This document shows, piece after piece, positions 49,055-57,971 of a stretch of 64,000 nt of DNA (position 1 is its first letter; each line of letters opens with the position of its first letter). The DNA is taken from positions 67,653 to 131,652 of the forward strand of contig DDPV01000029.1 in the NCBI GenBank assembly GCA_002342365.1. Reading direction: 5' to 3'. A program made the translations under genes and the position numbers. This DNA is from Burkholderiales bacterium UBA2459. Its GTDB lineage: Bacteria; Pseudomonadota; Gammaproteobacteria; Burkholderiales; Burkholderiaceae_E. The notes under the pieces are model-generated. The model worked only from the letters and a program-made list of their open reading frames with translations, made no database searches and was not told the origin of the DNA.

Positions 49055-49636
49055 ATGCCCATTGCCAGACCCGCGCGGCTGAGCTTGCACACAGAGCGGC
49101 TGATCCTGGCCCCGGGCGATGCAAGCGATGCGATCGAGATTTATGAGCTGATGCTGAGCAATCATGCCTACTTCAGCTTCTGGAATCCGGTGGTTGAACG
49201 CTCGCTGCTGAGCGCCAACTATGCGCTGCAGTTGGTTGAATCCGAACGCCAAGCCTGGGATCAGGGCGAGGGCCTGCGTTATTGGATCCGTTTGCGGCAT
49301 GCGCCATCGAGCCTGATTGGCTGGGTGAAGATCGACGCGTTAACCGCTGGCGCCTTTCATTCGGGGCGGGTCGGCTATGCAATCGCCGAGGCCCATCATC
49401 GCCGAGGCTACATGCAGGAGGCTTTGGCAGCGGTCAAGCGTTGGCTTTTTGCGCCTCGGGTGAATTTGCACCGCTTGCAAGCCTCGGTGCTTCCTGAGAA
49501 TCTGGCAAGCCTTCGTGTTTTGCGGCATTGTGATTTTGAGGACATCGGTTTGGCGCGCTCTTATCTTTGGGTACGCGGCGCCTGGCGTGACCATGTGATC
49601 ACCCAGTGCATCAACAGCGCTTGGCGTGATGGCTGA
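49055..49636 (+). CDS. GNAT acetyltransferase, RimJ/RimL type
   Basis: A 193-residue GNAT protein. It opens with RLSLHTERLILAPGDASDAIEIYELM, the usual RimJ-like N-terminal strand, then VGYAIAEAHHRRGYMQEALAAVKRWLF (acetyl-CoA loop region) and LHRLQASVLPENLASLRVLRHCDFEDIG. It probably acetylates an N-terminus or small molecule. The TTG at 49049 precedes ATG 49055. It overlaps the following GNAT gene. Confidence 0.82.
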   Translation: MPIARPARLSLHTERLILAPGDASDAIEIYELMLSNHAYFSFWNPVVERSLLSANYALQLVESERQAWDQGEGLRYWIRLRHAPSSLIGWVKIDALTAGAFHSGRVGYAIAEAHHRRGYMQEALAAVKRWLFAPRVNLHRLQASVLPENLASLRVLRHCDFEDIGLARSYLWVRGAWRDHVITQCINSAWRDG

Positions 49637-50141
49637 GCGCAGCATGAAGGACGAACAGCCCGGATCGCCGAATGCTCAAGCGCTTCAAGACACGGGGGCA
49701 TCGCCTTGGCTCATCCGTGTGTTTGCGCCCGAAGACCGCAAGGCCTTGGTGGCGCTTTGGACCGCATGCGGCCTAACCCGTCCCTGGAACAATCCGGAAC
49801 GCGATATCGATCGCAAACGGGCAAACTCACCCCAGTGGCTTTTCATCGCTGAAGTCCCGCGAAGTGCCACACGCTGGACGTTGATCGGATCGGTGATGGT
49901 GGGCTATGAGGGCCATCGTGGCTGGGTGAATTATCTTGCGGTCCATCCACGCTGGCAGGGGCGCGGGCTTGGCCGCGCGCTGATGGAGCGGGCCGAGCAT
50001 TTGTTGCGCGATCAGGCCTGTCCCAAGCTCAACCTCTTGATTCGCAGCGACAACGCCGCGGTTCAAGCCTTTTATGAGCGACTCGGTTACCGTGTCGATC
50101 AGGCTATCCCGATGGGAAAAAGGCTCATTGCCGACGACTGA
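49629..50141 (+). CDS. GNAT acetyltransferase, YpeA-like
   Basis: A 170-residue GNAT protein of the YpeA subgroup. VNYLAVHPRWQGRGLGRALMERAEHLL is the acetyl-CoA pyrophosphate loop (Q/RxxGxG/A), and LLIRSDNAAVQAFYERLGYRVDQAIPMGKRL is the C-terminal signature. It overlaps the previous gene by eight bases at ATG 49629 (GTG 49626 is an alternative). The photosynthesis cluster begins after it. Confidence 0.82.
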   Translation: MAERSMKDEQPGSPNAQALQDTGASPWLIRVFAPEDRKALVALWTACGLTRPWNNPERDIDRKRANSPQWLFIAEVPRSATRWTLIGSVMVGYEGHRGWVNYLAVHPRWQGRGLGRALMERAEHLLRDQACPKLNLLIRSDNAAVQAFYERLGYRVDQAIPMGKRLIADD

Positions 50142-50148
50142 TCGGGTA

Positions 50149-50192
50149 TGTCCATGTAACATGACATCGATTCCTGTGCATTGAACTGGGCA
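50149..50192. promoter_or_regulatory. Tandem PpsR/CrtJ-like operator upstream of bchI
   Basis: Site 1 is TGT-N12-ACA (50149-50166) and site 2 is TGT-N12-GCA (50175-50192), separated by exactly eight bases (50167-50174). TGT-N12-ACA is the known target of the redox repressor PpsR/CrtJ of phototrophic proteobacteria, which binds paired sites. ATGACA (50161-50166), a possible -35 hexamer, sits inside site 1. Site 2 ends 28 bases before the bchI start. Confidence 0.65.
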
Positions 50193-50219
50193 GTTGCATC
50201 CTTCGAACGAGGCTGAGTC

Positions 50220-51230
50220 ATGAAGCATGTGTATCCCTTTGCCGCCCTGGTCGGACAGGACGACATGAAGCAGGCCTTGCTCATTGCGGCCGTAGACCCC
50301 TTGATTGGCGGCGTATTGGTGTTTGGCGATCGAGGTACCGGAAAGTCCACTGCGGTGCGCTCACTGGCAGCGCTTTTGCCCTCGATGCAAGCGGTGAAAT
50401 CATGCCCTTATCAATGCGATCCGGGCCAACCGGTTGGCGCCTGCCCACACTGCAAGGGTTTAAAGCGCAGACAATCGATGACTGTCGCTGTTCCGGTGGT
50501 CGATTTGCCACTGGGCGCCACCGAAGACCGTGTGCTGGGTGCGCTGGATCTGCAAAAGGCCTTGCGCGAGGGCGTGAAGGCCTTTGAGCCGGGTCTTCTG
50601 GCACGGGCGCACCGCGGATTTTTGTATGTGGATGAGGTCAATTTGCTGGAGGATCATCTGGTTGATTTGTTGCTCGATGTGGCAGCCTCAGGAGAAAACC
50701 TGATCGAGCGTGAGGGACTGAGTCTGCGGCATCCCGCCCGTTTTGTGCTGGTCGGAAGCGGCAATCCTGAAGAGGGGGAGCTTCGGCCGCAATTATTGGA
50801 TCGTTTTGGATTATCGGTCGATGTCCGCACGCCTAAAGATCTCGAAACCCGGCTGGAGGTGTTAAGGCGGCGGGATGCTTTTGATCAGGATGCAGCCGCT
50901 TTTTGTTCAAACTACGAGCCGCAGCAGCAAGCCCTGCGCGCGATGATCTTGAAGGCGCGCGGCATGCTGGCGAGCGTGCTGCTTCCTGAATCGGTGATGC
51001 GCTTTATTGCGCAGCTTTGTATGAAGCTTGGTACGGACGGTTTGCGTGGTGAACTCGGTCTGATGCGTGCAGCCCGCGCGCTAAGTGCGATGCGCGATTG
51101 TGCCGAGACCCGGGTGCAAGAGGTGATCGATGTAGCGCCAAGTGTGCTGAGCCATCGGCTGCGCCGCGATCCGCTTGAGGAAAGCGCAGGGGCGAGCGTG
51201 ATCGCCCGGGCGCTGCGCGACATGGCATGA
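50220..51230 (+). CDS. bchI: Magnesium chelatase ATPase subunit I
   Basis: The AAA+ subunit that, with BchD and BchH, inserts magnesium into protoporphyrin IX, the first committed step to bacteriochlorophyll. The 336-residue protein has YPFAALVGQDDMKQALLIAAVDPLIGGVLVFGDRGTGKST (Walker A near 36-43) and LYVDEVNLLEDHLVDLLLDVAASGENLIEREG, with Walker B and the ChlI-specific insertion, then RFVLVGSGNPEEGELRPQLLDRFGL. It starts the bchI-bchD-bchO-crtI-crtB run and follows a paired PpsR-like operator. Homologue BchH is not in the window. Confidence 0.96.
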   Translation: MKHVYPFAALVGQDDMKQALLIAAVDPLIGGVLVFGDRGTGKSTAVRSLAALLPSMQAVKSCPYQCDPGQPVGACPHCKGLKRRQSMTVAVPVVDLPLGATEDRVLGALDLQKALREGVKAFEPGLLARAHRGFLYVDEVNLLEDHLVDLLLDVAASGENLIEREGLSLRHPARFVLVGSGNPEEGELRPQLLDRFGLSVDVRTPKDLETRLEVLRRRDAFDQDAAAFCSNYEPQQQALRAMILKARGMLASVLLPESVMRFIAQLCMKLGTDGLRGELGLMRAARALSAMRDCAETRVQEVIDVAPSVLSHRLRRDPLEESAGASVIARALRDMA

Positions 51231-51287
51231 GCAAGCCCTCCTTTGCAGGCTTGCTGGGCTTTTCTTGCTGGCACTGAGAAGCCGGGC

Positions 51288-53252
51288 ATGAGCGGGACTG
51301 CGCGCTATCGCGAGCTTCTCGCTTCGCCGCTTAGCCTGGCTGCGAATTTGCTTCTTGTCGATCCCTTCGGTTTAGGGGGGATGCATTGCAAAGCGCGCGT
51401 CTCAGCCTGGCGCAGCCACTTTCTGGGCCAAGTGCACGCGCTTGCCAAGGCGCTGGGTCCGATGATCGAAATGCCGTCGCACACCGACCCGGGCAGTCTT
51501 ATCGGCGGGGTGGATTGGGCTGCGAGCCTGCACCAAGGCCGCAGTTGCTTTGAAGCCGGCTTGTTGTCGCGTGTGCATCAAGGCCTGCTTCAGATAGCTA
51601 CGGCCGAACGATTGAGCGCAAGCGTCGCAGGGCTGATTGCCCAAGCTCAGGATCAACAATCGCTGAGCGAAACCCTCAATGTCGCAAACAGCTCGACGCC
51701 GCGGCAAGCTGAGCTTCGTTTTGCCTTGCTTTTGCTTGATGAGTCGCTTCAGGATGAGCCGGCAGCACCGGCTGTGCTTGGCGCACGGCTTGCCTTTTGG
51801 ATCGACGAAGAGGCGATGCGAACTCAGCCGCTTCATATGCTCGATGCCGAGCAAATCCGGACTGCGCGTATGCGTGCTCAGTCGCTTAACACCCCGTCAG
51901 AGGTCTTGCTCAGCCTTTCGCATGCAGCGCTTGCCTTCGGGGTCAACGATTTACGTGCGCCGCAGTTCGCACTCAGGGCTTACCGGGCCTTGCAGGCGAT
52001 TGCATCCGTGCTGGGCGTGCTTTCGACACCATCCGCTAAGGTTTCGCCACCATCCGCTAAGGCATTGCAGCACACACCTGGCAGCTGCGATCTAGCCTTT
52101 GACGCCGGTCAAAGCGATGAGGCGCTTGGTCTGGTGTGCGCGCTGATTTTTGCGCCACGGGCGAACCACCTTCCTGACTTGGGCCCTCAGGATCCTGGGC
52201 CGCCAGAGGCTCAAGCGTCGCCAAAGGGGCCCGATGCAAGCGTTCCGCCTGCGAGCGAGCAGGCCGAAGCCGGTCTTTCTGAAGCCGGGCAATCGCCTGC
52301 AATCGACACTGCTGCCATGCCGCCCAAGGATTTGCCGCATGCGGAATCTGATCTGCAATCGGAAGCACCTGGTACGCTCAACGCGGTGCTTGCCATTGCG
52401 GTTGGTGCGGCCCAAGCCATGCTTCCTGCTGGATTGCTAGCCTCTGGAGCTATTGCAGCTGCCGCGCGTACAAAGCCCGGTGCGGCATCCGGGCTTCGGA
52501 CGGATGCGGGCAAAGCAGGCCTGCGCGGCCGCAGCCTTGGCATTCGCGAGGGGCTCCCGGGCCCTAAAACGCGTTTGCATCTGCTGGCCACGATTCGCGC
52601 AGCAGCGCCATGGCAGCGCGTGCGGGAGCGTGCAGATGATGGCTTGCGTTTGCGTATTGATCGCGCCGATTTACGCGTTCATCGTTTTGCACAAAGCCAG
52701 CGAGTTACGACCGTATTTGTGGTCGACGCCTCTGGGTCGGCCGCCTTGCACCGCCTCGCGGAAGTCAAAGGTGCTGTTGAGCTCTTGCTCGCCCAATGTT
52801 ATGTGCGACGCGACCAGGTGGCTGTCATCGCCTTTCGCCTCGATCAGGCCAGGCTTTTACTGCCGCCCACGCGCTCGCTCACCCGCGCCAAGCGACAGCT
52901 CAGCGCTTTGCCGGGCGGTGGCGGAACGCCGCTTGCAAGCGCCCTGTCCTTGAGTGCCAAGCTGCTTGAGAACTGGCGCAAGCAGGGGCAGCGGCTGCAG
53001 GCCATCGTGTTGAGCGATGGCAAAGCAAACATCGACATAGAGGGCAAACCGGGCCGCGGCAAGGCAATGCAAGACGCTTTGCAACAGGCGGCATTGCTTG
53101 CCCGGCTTGCGGCAAAGGGCACCCGCCTGGTTTGGGTGGACACCGCACCAAGGCCTTCGGTCGAAGCACAGTCGATGGCGCAAGCGATGGCAGCACGTTA
53201 TATGACGCTGCCCTATGCAAGCGCTCAGCGGCTGGTTTCGCTGGCGAACTGA
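51288..53252 (+). CDS. bchD: Magnesium chelatase subunit D
   Basis: The 654-residue D subunit that forms a double-ring platform with BchI. The N-terminal half is a degenerate AAA domain without a Walker A P-loop (PLSLAANLLLVDPFGLGGMHCKARVS in its place), as in other BchD proteins. A Pro/Ala/Glu-rich hinge covers about residues 295-380. The C-terminal von Willebrand A domain has the metal-site DASGS near residue 480 and LPGGGGTPLASALSLSAKL. The ATG at 51288 is preferred; a TTG at 51243 is also in frame. Confidence 0.93.
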   Translation: MSGTARYRELLASPLSLAANLLLVDPFGLGGMHCKARVSAWRSHFLGQVHALAKALGPMIEMPSHTDPGSLIGGVDWAASLHQGRSCFEAGLLSRVHQGLLQIATAERLSASVAGLIAQAQDQQSLSETLNVANSSTPRQAELRFALLLLDESLQDEPAAPAVLGARLAFWIDEEAMRTQPLHMLDAEQIRTARMRAQSLNTPSEVLLSLSHAALAFGVNDLRAPQFALRAYRALQAIASVLGVLSTPSAKVSPPSAKALQHTPGSCDLAFDAGQSDEALGLVCALIFAPRANHLPDLGPQDPGPPEAQASPKGPDASVPPASEQAEAGLSEAGQSPAIDTAAMPPKDLPHAESDLQSEAPGTLNAVLAIAVGAAQAMLPAGLLASGAIAAAARTKPGAASGLRTDAGKAGLRGRSLGIREGLPGPKTRLHLLATIRAAAPWQRVRERADDGLRLRIDRADLRVHRFAQSQRVTTVFVVDASGSAALHRLAEVKGAVELLLAQCYVRRDQVAVIAFRLDQARLLLPPTRSLTRAKRQLSALPGGGGTPLASALSLSAKLLENWRKQGQRLQAIVLSDGKANIDIEGKPGRGKAMQDALQQAALLARLAAKGTRLVWVDTAPRPSVEAQSMAQAMAARYMTLPYASAQRLVSLAN

Positions 53253-53255
53253 GCG

Positions 53256-54173
53256 ATGCGGTCAAGCTGGCAGTGGGATCAGCAAGGAGCGGACTGGCCT
53301 TTGCGCGCACACAGCCGCTTTGTGCTGCGCGGCCACTTGCGCTGGCATCTCCAACACTTAAAACCCGATGCCGATGCGAGTCAAGCAAGGCCTGCTTCTC
53401 GCATCGTGCTCTTGCACGGAACCTTTTCCTCAACCCACAGCTTTCGCAAACTCGCACCACAGCTGGCCAAGCACCACGAGGTGCTGATGCCCGATTTGCC
53501 CGGACATGGCTGGACCTCAGGGGCTCGCGCTGCCGATATGGCCATGCAGCGCATGGCGCTTGCGCTCATTGACCTGCTTGATGCCTCGGGCTTTTATCCC
53601 GCGGTGTTTATCGGCCACTCCGCCGGTGCAGCGCTTGGCATCAGGGCGGCGATGGCCGCGCCCACCCTGATGCAACGCATGCTGAGCCTCAACGGCGCCT
53701 TGCTTCCGCTGCCCGGGTTGCTGGGGCAGGTTTTTGCGCCTGCAGCGCAGGTTCTGGATCGGGTCCCGGGCTTGGCGCAGTTCACCGCCTGGCGATCGCG
53801 GCATAGCGATTGGGTCGATCGCTTGCTGGCCGGCACCGGTTCGAAGCTGAGTGCTGAGGATGTGTCCTGGTATCGCAGGCTTGCCAGTGATCCGGAGCAT
53901 GTCAAGGCGGTGGTGGAGATGATGGCGCGTTGGGATCTGTCTGGCTTTGCAAGTTTGTTGCCCTCTTTTCATGCTCCGATTGACCTGGTCGGTGCAAGCC
54001 GCGACACAACGGTGCCTGCTGCCGAAATCAAACGCGCAGCCTTGCTGCTGCCACAGGCACGCTGCCATGTCTTGCGAGACCTGGGTCATCTGGCGCATGA
54101 GGAAGCGCCGCAACAGGTTGCCGAATGGATTTTGAATGCCCTCGAGCAACCCTGGACATCCCAAAATGTCTAA
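53256..54173 (+). CDS. bchO: Alpha/beta fold hydrolase BchO, magnesium chelatase accessory protein
   Basis: A 305-residue alpha/beta hydrolase. VLLHGTFSSTHSFRKLAPQLAKHHEVLMPDLPGHGWTSG is the oxyanion-strand region and FIGHSAGAALGIR the nucleophile elbow with GHSAG. The active-site histidine lies in LGHLAHEE. Genes of this kind next to bchI and bchD are called bchO; an activity is not established. The ATG follows the bchD stop by three bases, so it is likely translationally coupled. Confidence 0.9.
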   Translation: MRSSWQWDQQGADWPLRAHSRFVLRGHLRWHLQHLKPDADASQARPASRIVLLHGTFSSTHSFRKLAPQLAKHHEVLMPDLPGHGWTSGARAADMAMQRMALALIDLLDASGFYPAVFIGHSAGAALGIRAAMAAPTLMQRMLSLNGALLPLPGLLGQVFAPAAQVLDRVPGLAQFTAWRSRHSDWVDRLLAGTGSKLSAEDVSWYRRLASDPEHVKAVVEMMARWDLSGFASLLPSFHAPIDLVGASRDTTVPAAEIKRAALLLPQARCHVLRDLGHLAHEEAPQQVAEWILNALEQPWTSQNV

Positions 54174-54184
54174 AACGCTTTACA
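54167..54184. promoter_or_regulatory. Single PpsR/CrtJ-like palindrome before crtI
   Basis: TGT-N12-ACA ends seven bases before the crtI ATG. A separate ACA at 54156-54158 lies exactly eight bases upstream, but the other half of that would-be site (54141-54143) does not match, so the pair is incomplete. Because a six-base degenerate match is expected by chance several times in 64 kb, this site is only suggestive. Confidence 0.35.
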
Positions 54185-54191
54185 CTAAGCC

Positions 54192-55739
54192 ATGGCCGCG
54201 GATGCATCGATTCCCTTACTTGCCGAACTGAAGACCTCGTCGCCTTCAACGGTGCCGCACGCGCTGGTGATCGGATCAGGATTCGGCGGACTTGCAGCGG
54301 CAATCCGGCTCCGATGCAAAGGCTATCGGGTCACGGTGCTTGAAAAGCTTGCCGAACCCGGCGGGCGTGCCTTTGTTTTTCGGCAAGACGGTTTTACCTT
54401 TGATGCGGGACCGACCATCGTGACCGCGCCGTTTTTGCTGGAAGAACTCTGGGCCTTATGCGGTCGCAGCATGGCAGAGGATGTCGAGCTTGTGCCGATG
54501 CATCCCTACTATCGAATTCGCTTTGCGGACGGTTCGCATTTTGACTACAGCGGCGACCCGCAGGCGATGCGCGAGGAAGTTGCGCGTTTTTGCCCCGCCG
54601 ATGTTCCCGGCTACGAACGCTTCATGGAAAAGGCCGAGGCCTGTTATCGGCTGGGCTTTGAAGAACTCGGCAGCGTTGCCTTCGAGAGCCTGTGGGATTT
54701 GCTTGCAGCTATTCCGAATATGGTGCGCATGCGCGCCTGGCGTTCGATTTATGCCATGGTTTGCGAGCATTTGAGCGATCCCAAATTGCGGATGGTGATG
54801 AGTTTTCATCCGCTGCTCATTGGCGGCAACCCCTTGTCGGTCACAAGCGCCTACAGCCTGATTGCCAGTCTTGAGCGTCGCTACGGGGTGCACTTTGCCA
54901 TGGGCGGAACAGGCGCGCTGATCCGTGGCCTGGTCGGCTTGCTGGAATCTCTATCGGTACCCGTGCTGTGTGGACACGAGGTCAAACAAATCATTGTTGA
55001 GCAATCGCGCGCGCGTGGCGTGGAGCTTGTCGATGGCCGAGTCATCAAGGCTGACCTGGTGGTTTCCAACGCCGACACCGCAGCGACTTACAAACACCTG
55101 ATCGCAGCGCAGCACAGGACCCACTGGACCGATCGCCGGATCGACGGCGGTCGATACTCCATGAGTCTTTTTGTGTGGTACTTCGGCACCAAGCGGCGTT
55201 ACGAGGATGTGCCCCACCATATGCTGATTCTGGGTCCCCGCTACGAGGGCTTGCTTCGCGATATTTTTCACAAGCATCATCTCGCGCAGGACTTTAGCCT
55301 TTACTTGCATCGACCCACTGCAACAGATCGTCGGCTCGCTCCGCCAGGTTGTGATAGTTTTTACGCGCTTTCGCCGGTGCCGCATCTCGATAGTGGAACC
55401 GACTGGGACAAGCATGCCGAGACTTATCGTTGTGCAATCGAGTCGGTACTCGAGCAAAGCGTGCTGCCTGGCCTGGGTCAGGAAGTTGTCAGCTCGAAAA
55501 TTGTTACACCGCTCTATTTTCAGCGCGAACTCAATTCGCTCAAGGGCGCCGCATTCGGGCTTGAGCCGGTTTTGCTGCAAAGTGCCTGGTTCAGGCCGCA
55601 TAACCGTTCGGAAGATGTGAACGATCTTTATTTTGTTGGCGCCGGCACCCATCCGGGCGCTGGCATCCCCGGTGTTTTGTCCTCGGCCAAGGCGCTCGAT
55701 TCGATCATGCCGCAAGCAAGCGCTTGGGTGCGGGCATGA
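54192..55739 (+). CDS. crtI: Phytoene desaturase
   Basis: A 515-residue FAD enzyme that desaturates phytoene to neurosporene and/or lycopene. The dinucleotide fold VIGSGFGGLAAAIRLRCKGYRVTVLEKLAEPGGRA begins near residue 25, PTIVTAPFLLEELW follows, and the C-terminal FAD motif is FVGAGTHPGAGIPGVLSSAKALD. CrtI feeds the spheroidene branch (crtC, crtD, crtF, crtA are present), so neurosporene is the likely main product, but the number of steps cannot be read from sequence. ATG 54192 is preferred; GTG 54252 would remove the short N-terminal extension. crtB starts 34 bases after the stop. Confidence 0.95.
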   Translation: MAADASIPLLAELKTSSPSTVPHALVIGSGFGGLAAAIRLRCKGYRVTVLEKLAEPGGRAFVFRQDGFTFDAGPTIVTAPFLLEELWALCGRSMAEDVELVPMHPYYRIRFADGSHFDYSGDPQAMREEVARFCPADVPGYERFMEKAEACYRLGFEELGSVAFESLWDLLAAIPNMVRMRAWRSIYAMVCEHLSDPKLRMVMSFHPLLIGGNPLSVTSAYSLIASLERRYGVHFAMGGTGALIRGLVGLLESLSVPVLCGHEVKQIIVEQSRARGVELVDGRVIKADLVVSNADTAATYKHLIAAQHRTHWTDRRIDGGRYSMSLFVWYFGTKRRYEDVPHHMLILGPRYEGLLRDIFHKHHLAQDFSLYLHRPTATDRRLAPPGCDSFYALSPVPHLDSGTDWDKHAETYRCAIESVLEQSVLPGLGQEVVSSKIVTPLYFQRELNSLKGAAFGLEPVLLQSAWFRPHNRSEDVNDLYFVGAGTHPGAGIPGVLSSAKALDSIMPQASAWVRA

Positions 55740-55773
55740 GGCGGGTTGGCTCGTTTGCGATCGGGCTGATGCG

Positions 55774-56895
55774 ATGAGCATGGAACAGGACTTGCGCGAT
55801 TGTCAGCGCTTGATGCGTGGTGGTTCCAAGTCCTTTTTTGCTGCCTCGCGGGTCTTGCCTGCCGACATTCGTCAGCACGCCATGGCCTTGTATGCCTTTT
55901 GCCGGATTGCGGATGACGCCGTGGATTTGGTGGCTGCAAAGGCAAGTGATCAACAAACCGGTCAGAGACTTCAACGCCAGGCACTTGAAAGCCTTTATCA
56001 ACGCCTTGATCAAATCTACGACGACTGCCCTTTTGATCACCCGGCAGACCGTGCCTTTGCCCGCTTGGTCCAACGGGTGGCGCTACCCAAATCCCTGCCT
56101 TTGCTTCTCTTGGAAGGTTTTGCCTGGGACGCGCAAGCACGCCGCTACCCCAGCATCGTGGCGCTTGAGGCTTATGCGGTGCGCGTTGCCGGTAGTGTCG
56201 GCGTGATGATGGCCTACATCATGGGCTTGCGCCATCCGCTGGTGCTGGCTCGCGCCTGCGAGATGGGTATGGCGATGCAATTGACCAATATTGCGCGGGA
56301 TGTTGGCGAGGATGCGCGTGCAGGTCGTCTGTATTTGCCAGCCGACTGGATGGAGCAGGCGGGGCTTGACCCGCAGGCCTGGCTTTCTGCGCCCTGTTTT
56401 CATCCTGAATTAGCCCGCGTGATCAAGCGATTGCTTGCGCACGCTGATACGCTATACAGGCAATCGGAAAGCGCAACGCCCTACCTTCCCTGGCGTTGTC
56501 GGCCGGCAATCCTCGCTGCCAGTCGGGTCTACGCGGAGATCGGCCGCGCGCTTGAAAGCGCCTCGTTTGACGCGGTGAATCGTCGTGCTGTGGTGGGAGC
56601 CACCAGAAAGTGGCAGTTGATTGCTTTGTCCTTGCTTCGCAGTGCAACCCCGGCAAAACCGGCGGCTTTAAGTGCAGCCGGCGAGCTCTCTTCGCTTGCT
56701 GAAGCGATCAGGCCGGTGATCGAGTCCTTGATTCGTAGCGGGCATGCTGATTGGCAGCTCACCCGCCCTCAGGGCACCAGCGGCCTGGCAAGGCTTGCAA
56801 GTGTGTTTGAACGGCTTGAAGCGCTTGACCGCGAGCAAAGGGCCCTGCAGCATCCTGGATTTGATCGCGAATCCGGCCGGTTGATTTCCGGCTAG
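55774..56895 (+). CDS. crtB: Phytoene synthase
   Basis: Condenses two GGPP to phytoene. The 373-residue protein has MRGGSKSFFAASRVLP near the N-terminus, the first aspartate motif in LYAFCRIADDAVDLV, and the second in IARDVGEDARAGRLYLPADW. ATG at 55774 (MSMEQD) follows crtI by 34 bases; the upstream frame is crtI shadow. Its TAG stop overlaps the stop of the convergent crtC in a shared CTAG at 56892-56895. Confidence 0.95.
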   Translation: MSMEQDLRDCQRLMRGGSKSFFAASRVLPADIRQHAMALYAFCRIADDAVDLVAAKASDQQTGQRLQRQALESLYQRLDQIYDDCPFDHPADRAFARLVQRVALPKSLPLLLLEGFAWDAQARRYPSIVALEAYAVRVAGSVGVMMAYIMGLRHPLVLARACEMGMAMQLTNIARDVGEDARAGRLYLPADWMEQAGLDPQAWLSAPCFHPELARVIKRLLAHADTLYRQSESATPYLPWRCRPAILAASRVYAEIGRALESASFDAVNRRAVVGATRKWQLIALSLLRSATPAKPAALSAAGELSSLAEAIRPVIESLIRSGHADWQLTRPQGTSGLARLASVFERLEALDREQRALQHPGFDRESGRLISG

Positions 56896-57971
56896 GCCAC
56901 ACGCGGCATCCGCCAAGGCAAAAGGCTTTGCACCCAAGGCCTGGCAAAGCGCCTGGCGTCAAGCGTCTCATGCATGGCCAGGACCTCATGACCCAGCACG
57001 CTTGAACGGATCACGGAGCGGTTATAAAAAGGGGTGTCTTCCAGATTTTTGTGCAGTCTTGCGGTTTGCTTGTCGTCATGAAAGCTATGACGTTCGATGC
57101 CCCAGAGACTTTTGCCAAGCGATTGACGCTTGCCCGGCGCAAAGGCTTGCGGCGCTTGGCCGTCGGCAAATCGAAGCGCGAGCACCGTCGGGGCCTGCAC
57201 TTTGCTTCGTGTCGACCGGACATCGTAAAGCACTGCGGTGCTGTGATCGGGCAAGTGGGCCCGCGACCAGTCCCAGTCGCTAAAACCTTGCTCGATTGGT
57301 TCATCGCCTTCGTTGGCATCCACATAAGCCCAGCCCTGCCAACTGAGCCTTGGCCGGTCAAAGTGCACCTGAATCCGCGCCCTCGGATTCAAGGGTCCCC
57401 AGCGATGGGCGCCGTCGGCACTGAGTGAAAAAACATCGGGTCGCCAGCCCTTGCCCATGGCCACCGACACCTCGCCGATCAGCGGTCTAGGCAGCGGGTT
57501 GGCCAGCTCGTTGATCTGCCAGTGCAGCCCTTGATCTGAGCAACGGACAAGACTTGGTCCTATCTGAAAACAATCACGATCCCTTTGGCACGCGCCAGAA
57601 CCGCGCTCGGTCATCGCCCAGCGACGCAGCCCGCCGTACAGAGCAACGTTAAGCGCACAGTGAGCCATCGGGTCGCTCGAGCCGCGCCGCCTTGCCCAGG
57701 CGTAATAGGGCGAGAAAACGCTCCCCACGAAAGCAATCAAGGTGATCCCGTATCGCTGATCGTCGCTGAGCGCATCCAGGTACCACCAGAGGTAGCCGCC
57801 GGATGGAACCGCCTGGTCAAACCGTGGTCGGCCATCAGAGCCTCTGCCGCCAAAACCCCGGACATCGCGGCCATCGGCACACCCGGTCCGGGATGGACCG
57901 AGCCCCCCGCCAGGTAAAGGCCCTTCAATCGGCTGCGTGCCTGCTCCCTCGCAAAGGTCGCCATCCATCCA
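56892..57971 (-). CDS. crtC: Carotenoid 1,2-hydratase (hydroxyneurosporene synthase)
   Basis: Adds water across the 1,2 double bond of neurosporene or its derivatives. The conserved CrtC start region FDQAVPSGGYLWWYLDALSDDQRYGITLIAFVGSVFSPYYAWARRR is followed by DPMAHCALNVALYG, WGPLNPRARIQVHF and the tail PFYNRSVIRSSVLGHEVLAMHETLDARRFARPWVQSLLPWRMPRVA. Inside crtD, the only standard start codon near this domain is ATG at 57971, giving 359 residues with about 60 unconserved leading residues and a 235-base overlap. No ATG, GTG or TTG lies closer to the conserved domain. A -1 frameshift from crtD is a second possibility. Confidence 0.85.
   Translation of the reverse strand, partial: WMDGDLCEGAGTQPIEGPLPGGGLGPSRTGCADGRDVRGFGGRGSDGRPRFDQAVPSGGYLWWYLDALSDDQRYGITLIAFVGSVFSPYYAWARRRGSSDPMAHCALNVALYGGLRRWAMTERGSGACQRDRDCFQIGPSLVRCSDQGLHWQINELANPLPRPLIGEVSVAMGKGWRPDVFSLSADGAHRWGPLNPRARIQVHFDRPRLSWQGWAYVDANEGDEPIEQGFSDWDWSRAHLPDHSTAVLYDVRSTRSKVQAPTVLALRFADGQAPQAFAPGKRQSLGKSLWGIERHSFHDDKQTARLHKNLEDTPFYNRSVIRSSVLGHEVLAMHETLDARRFARPWVQSLLPWRMPRVA

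Noticed and set aside
54951..55781. 276-codon minus-strand open frame over crtI
   Set aside because: Antisense to crtI throughout, with no motif seen.
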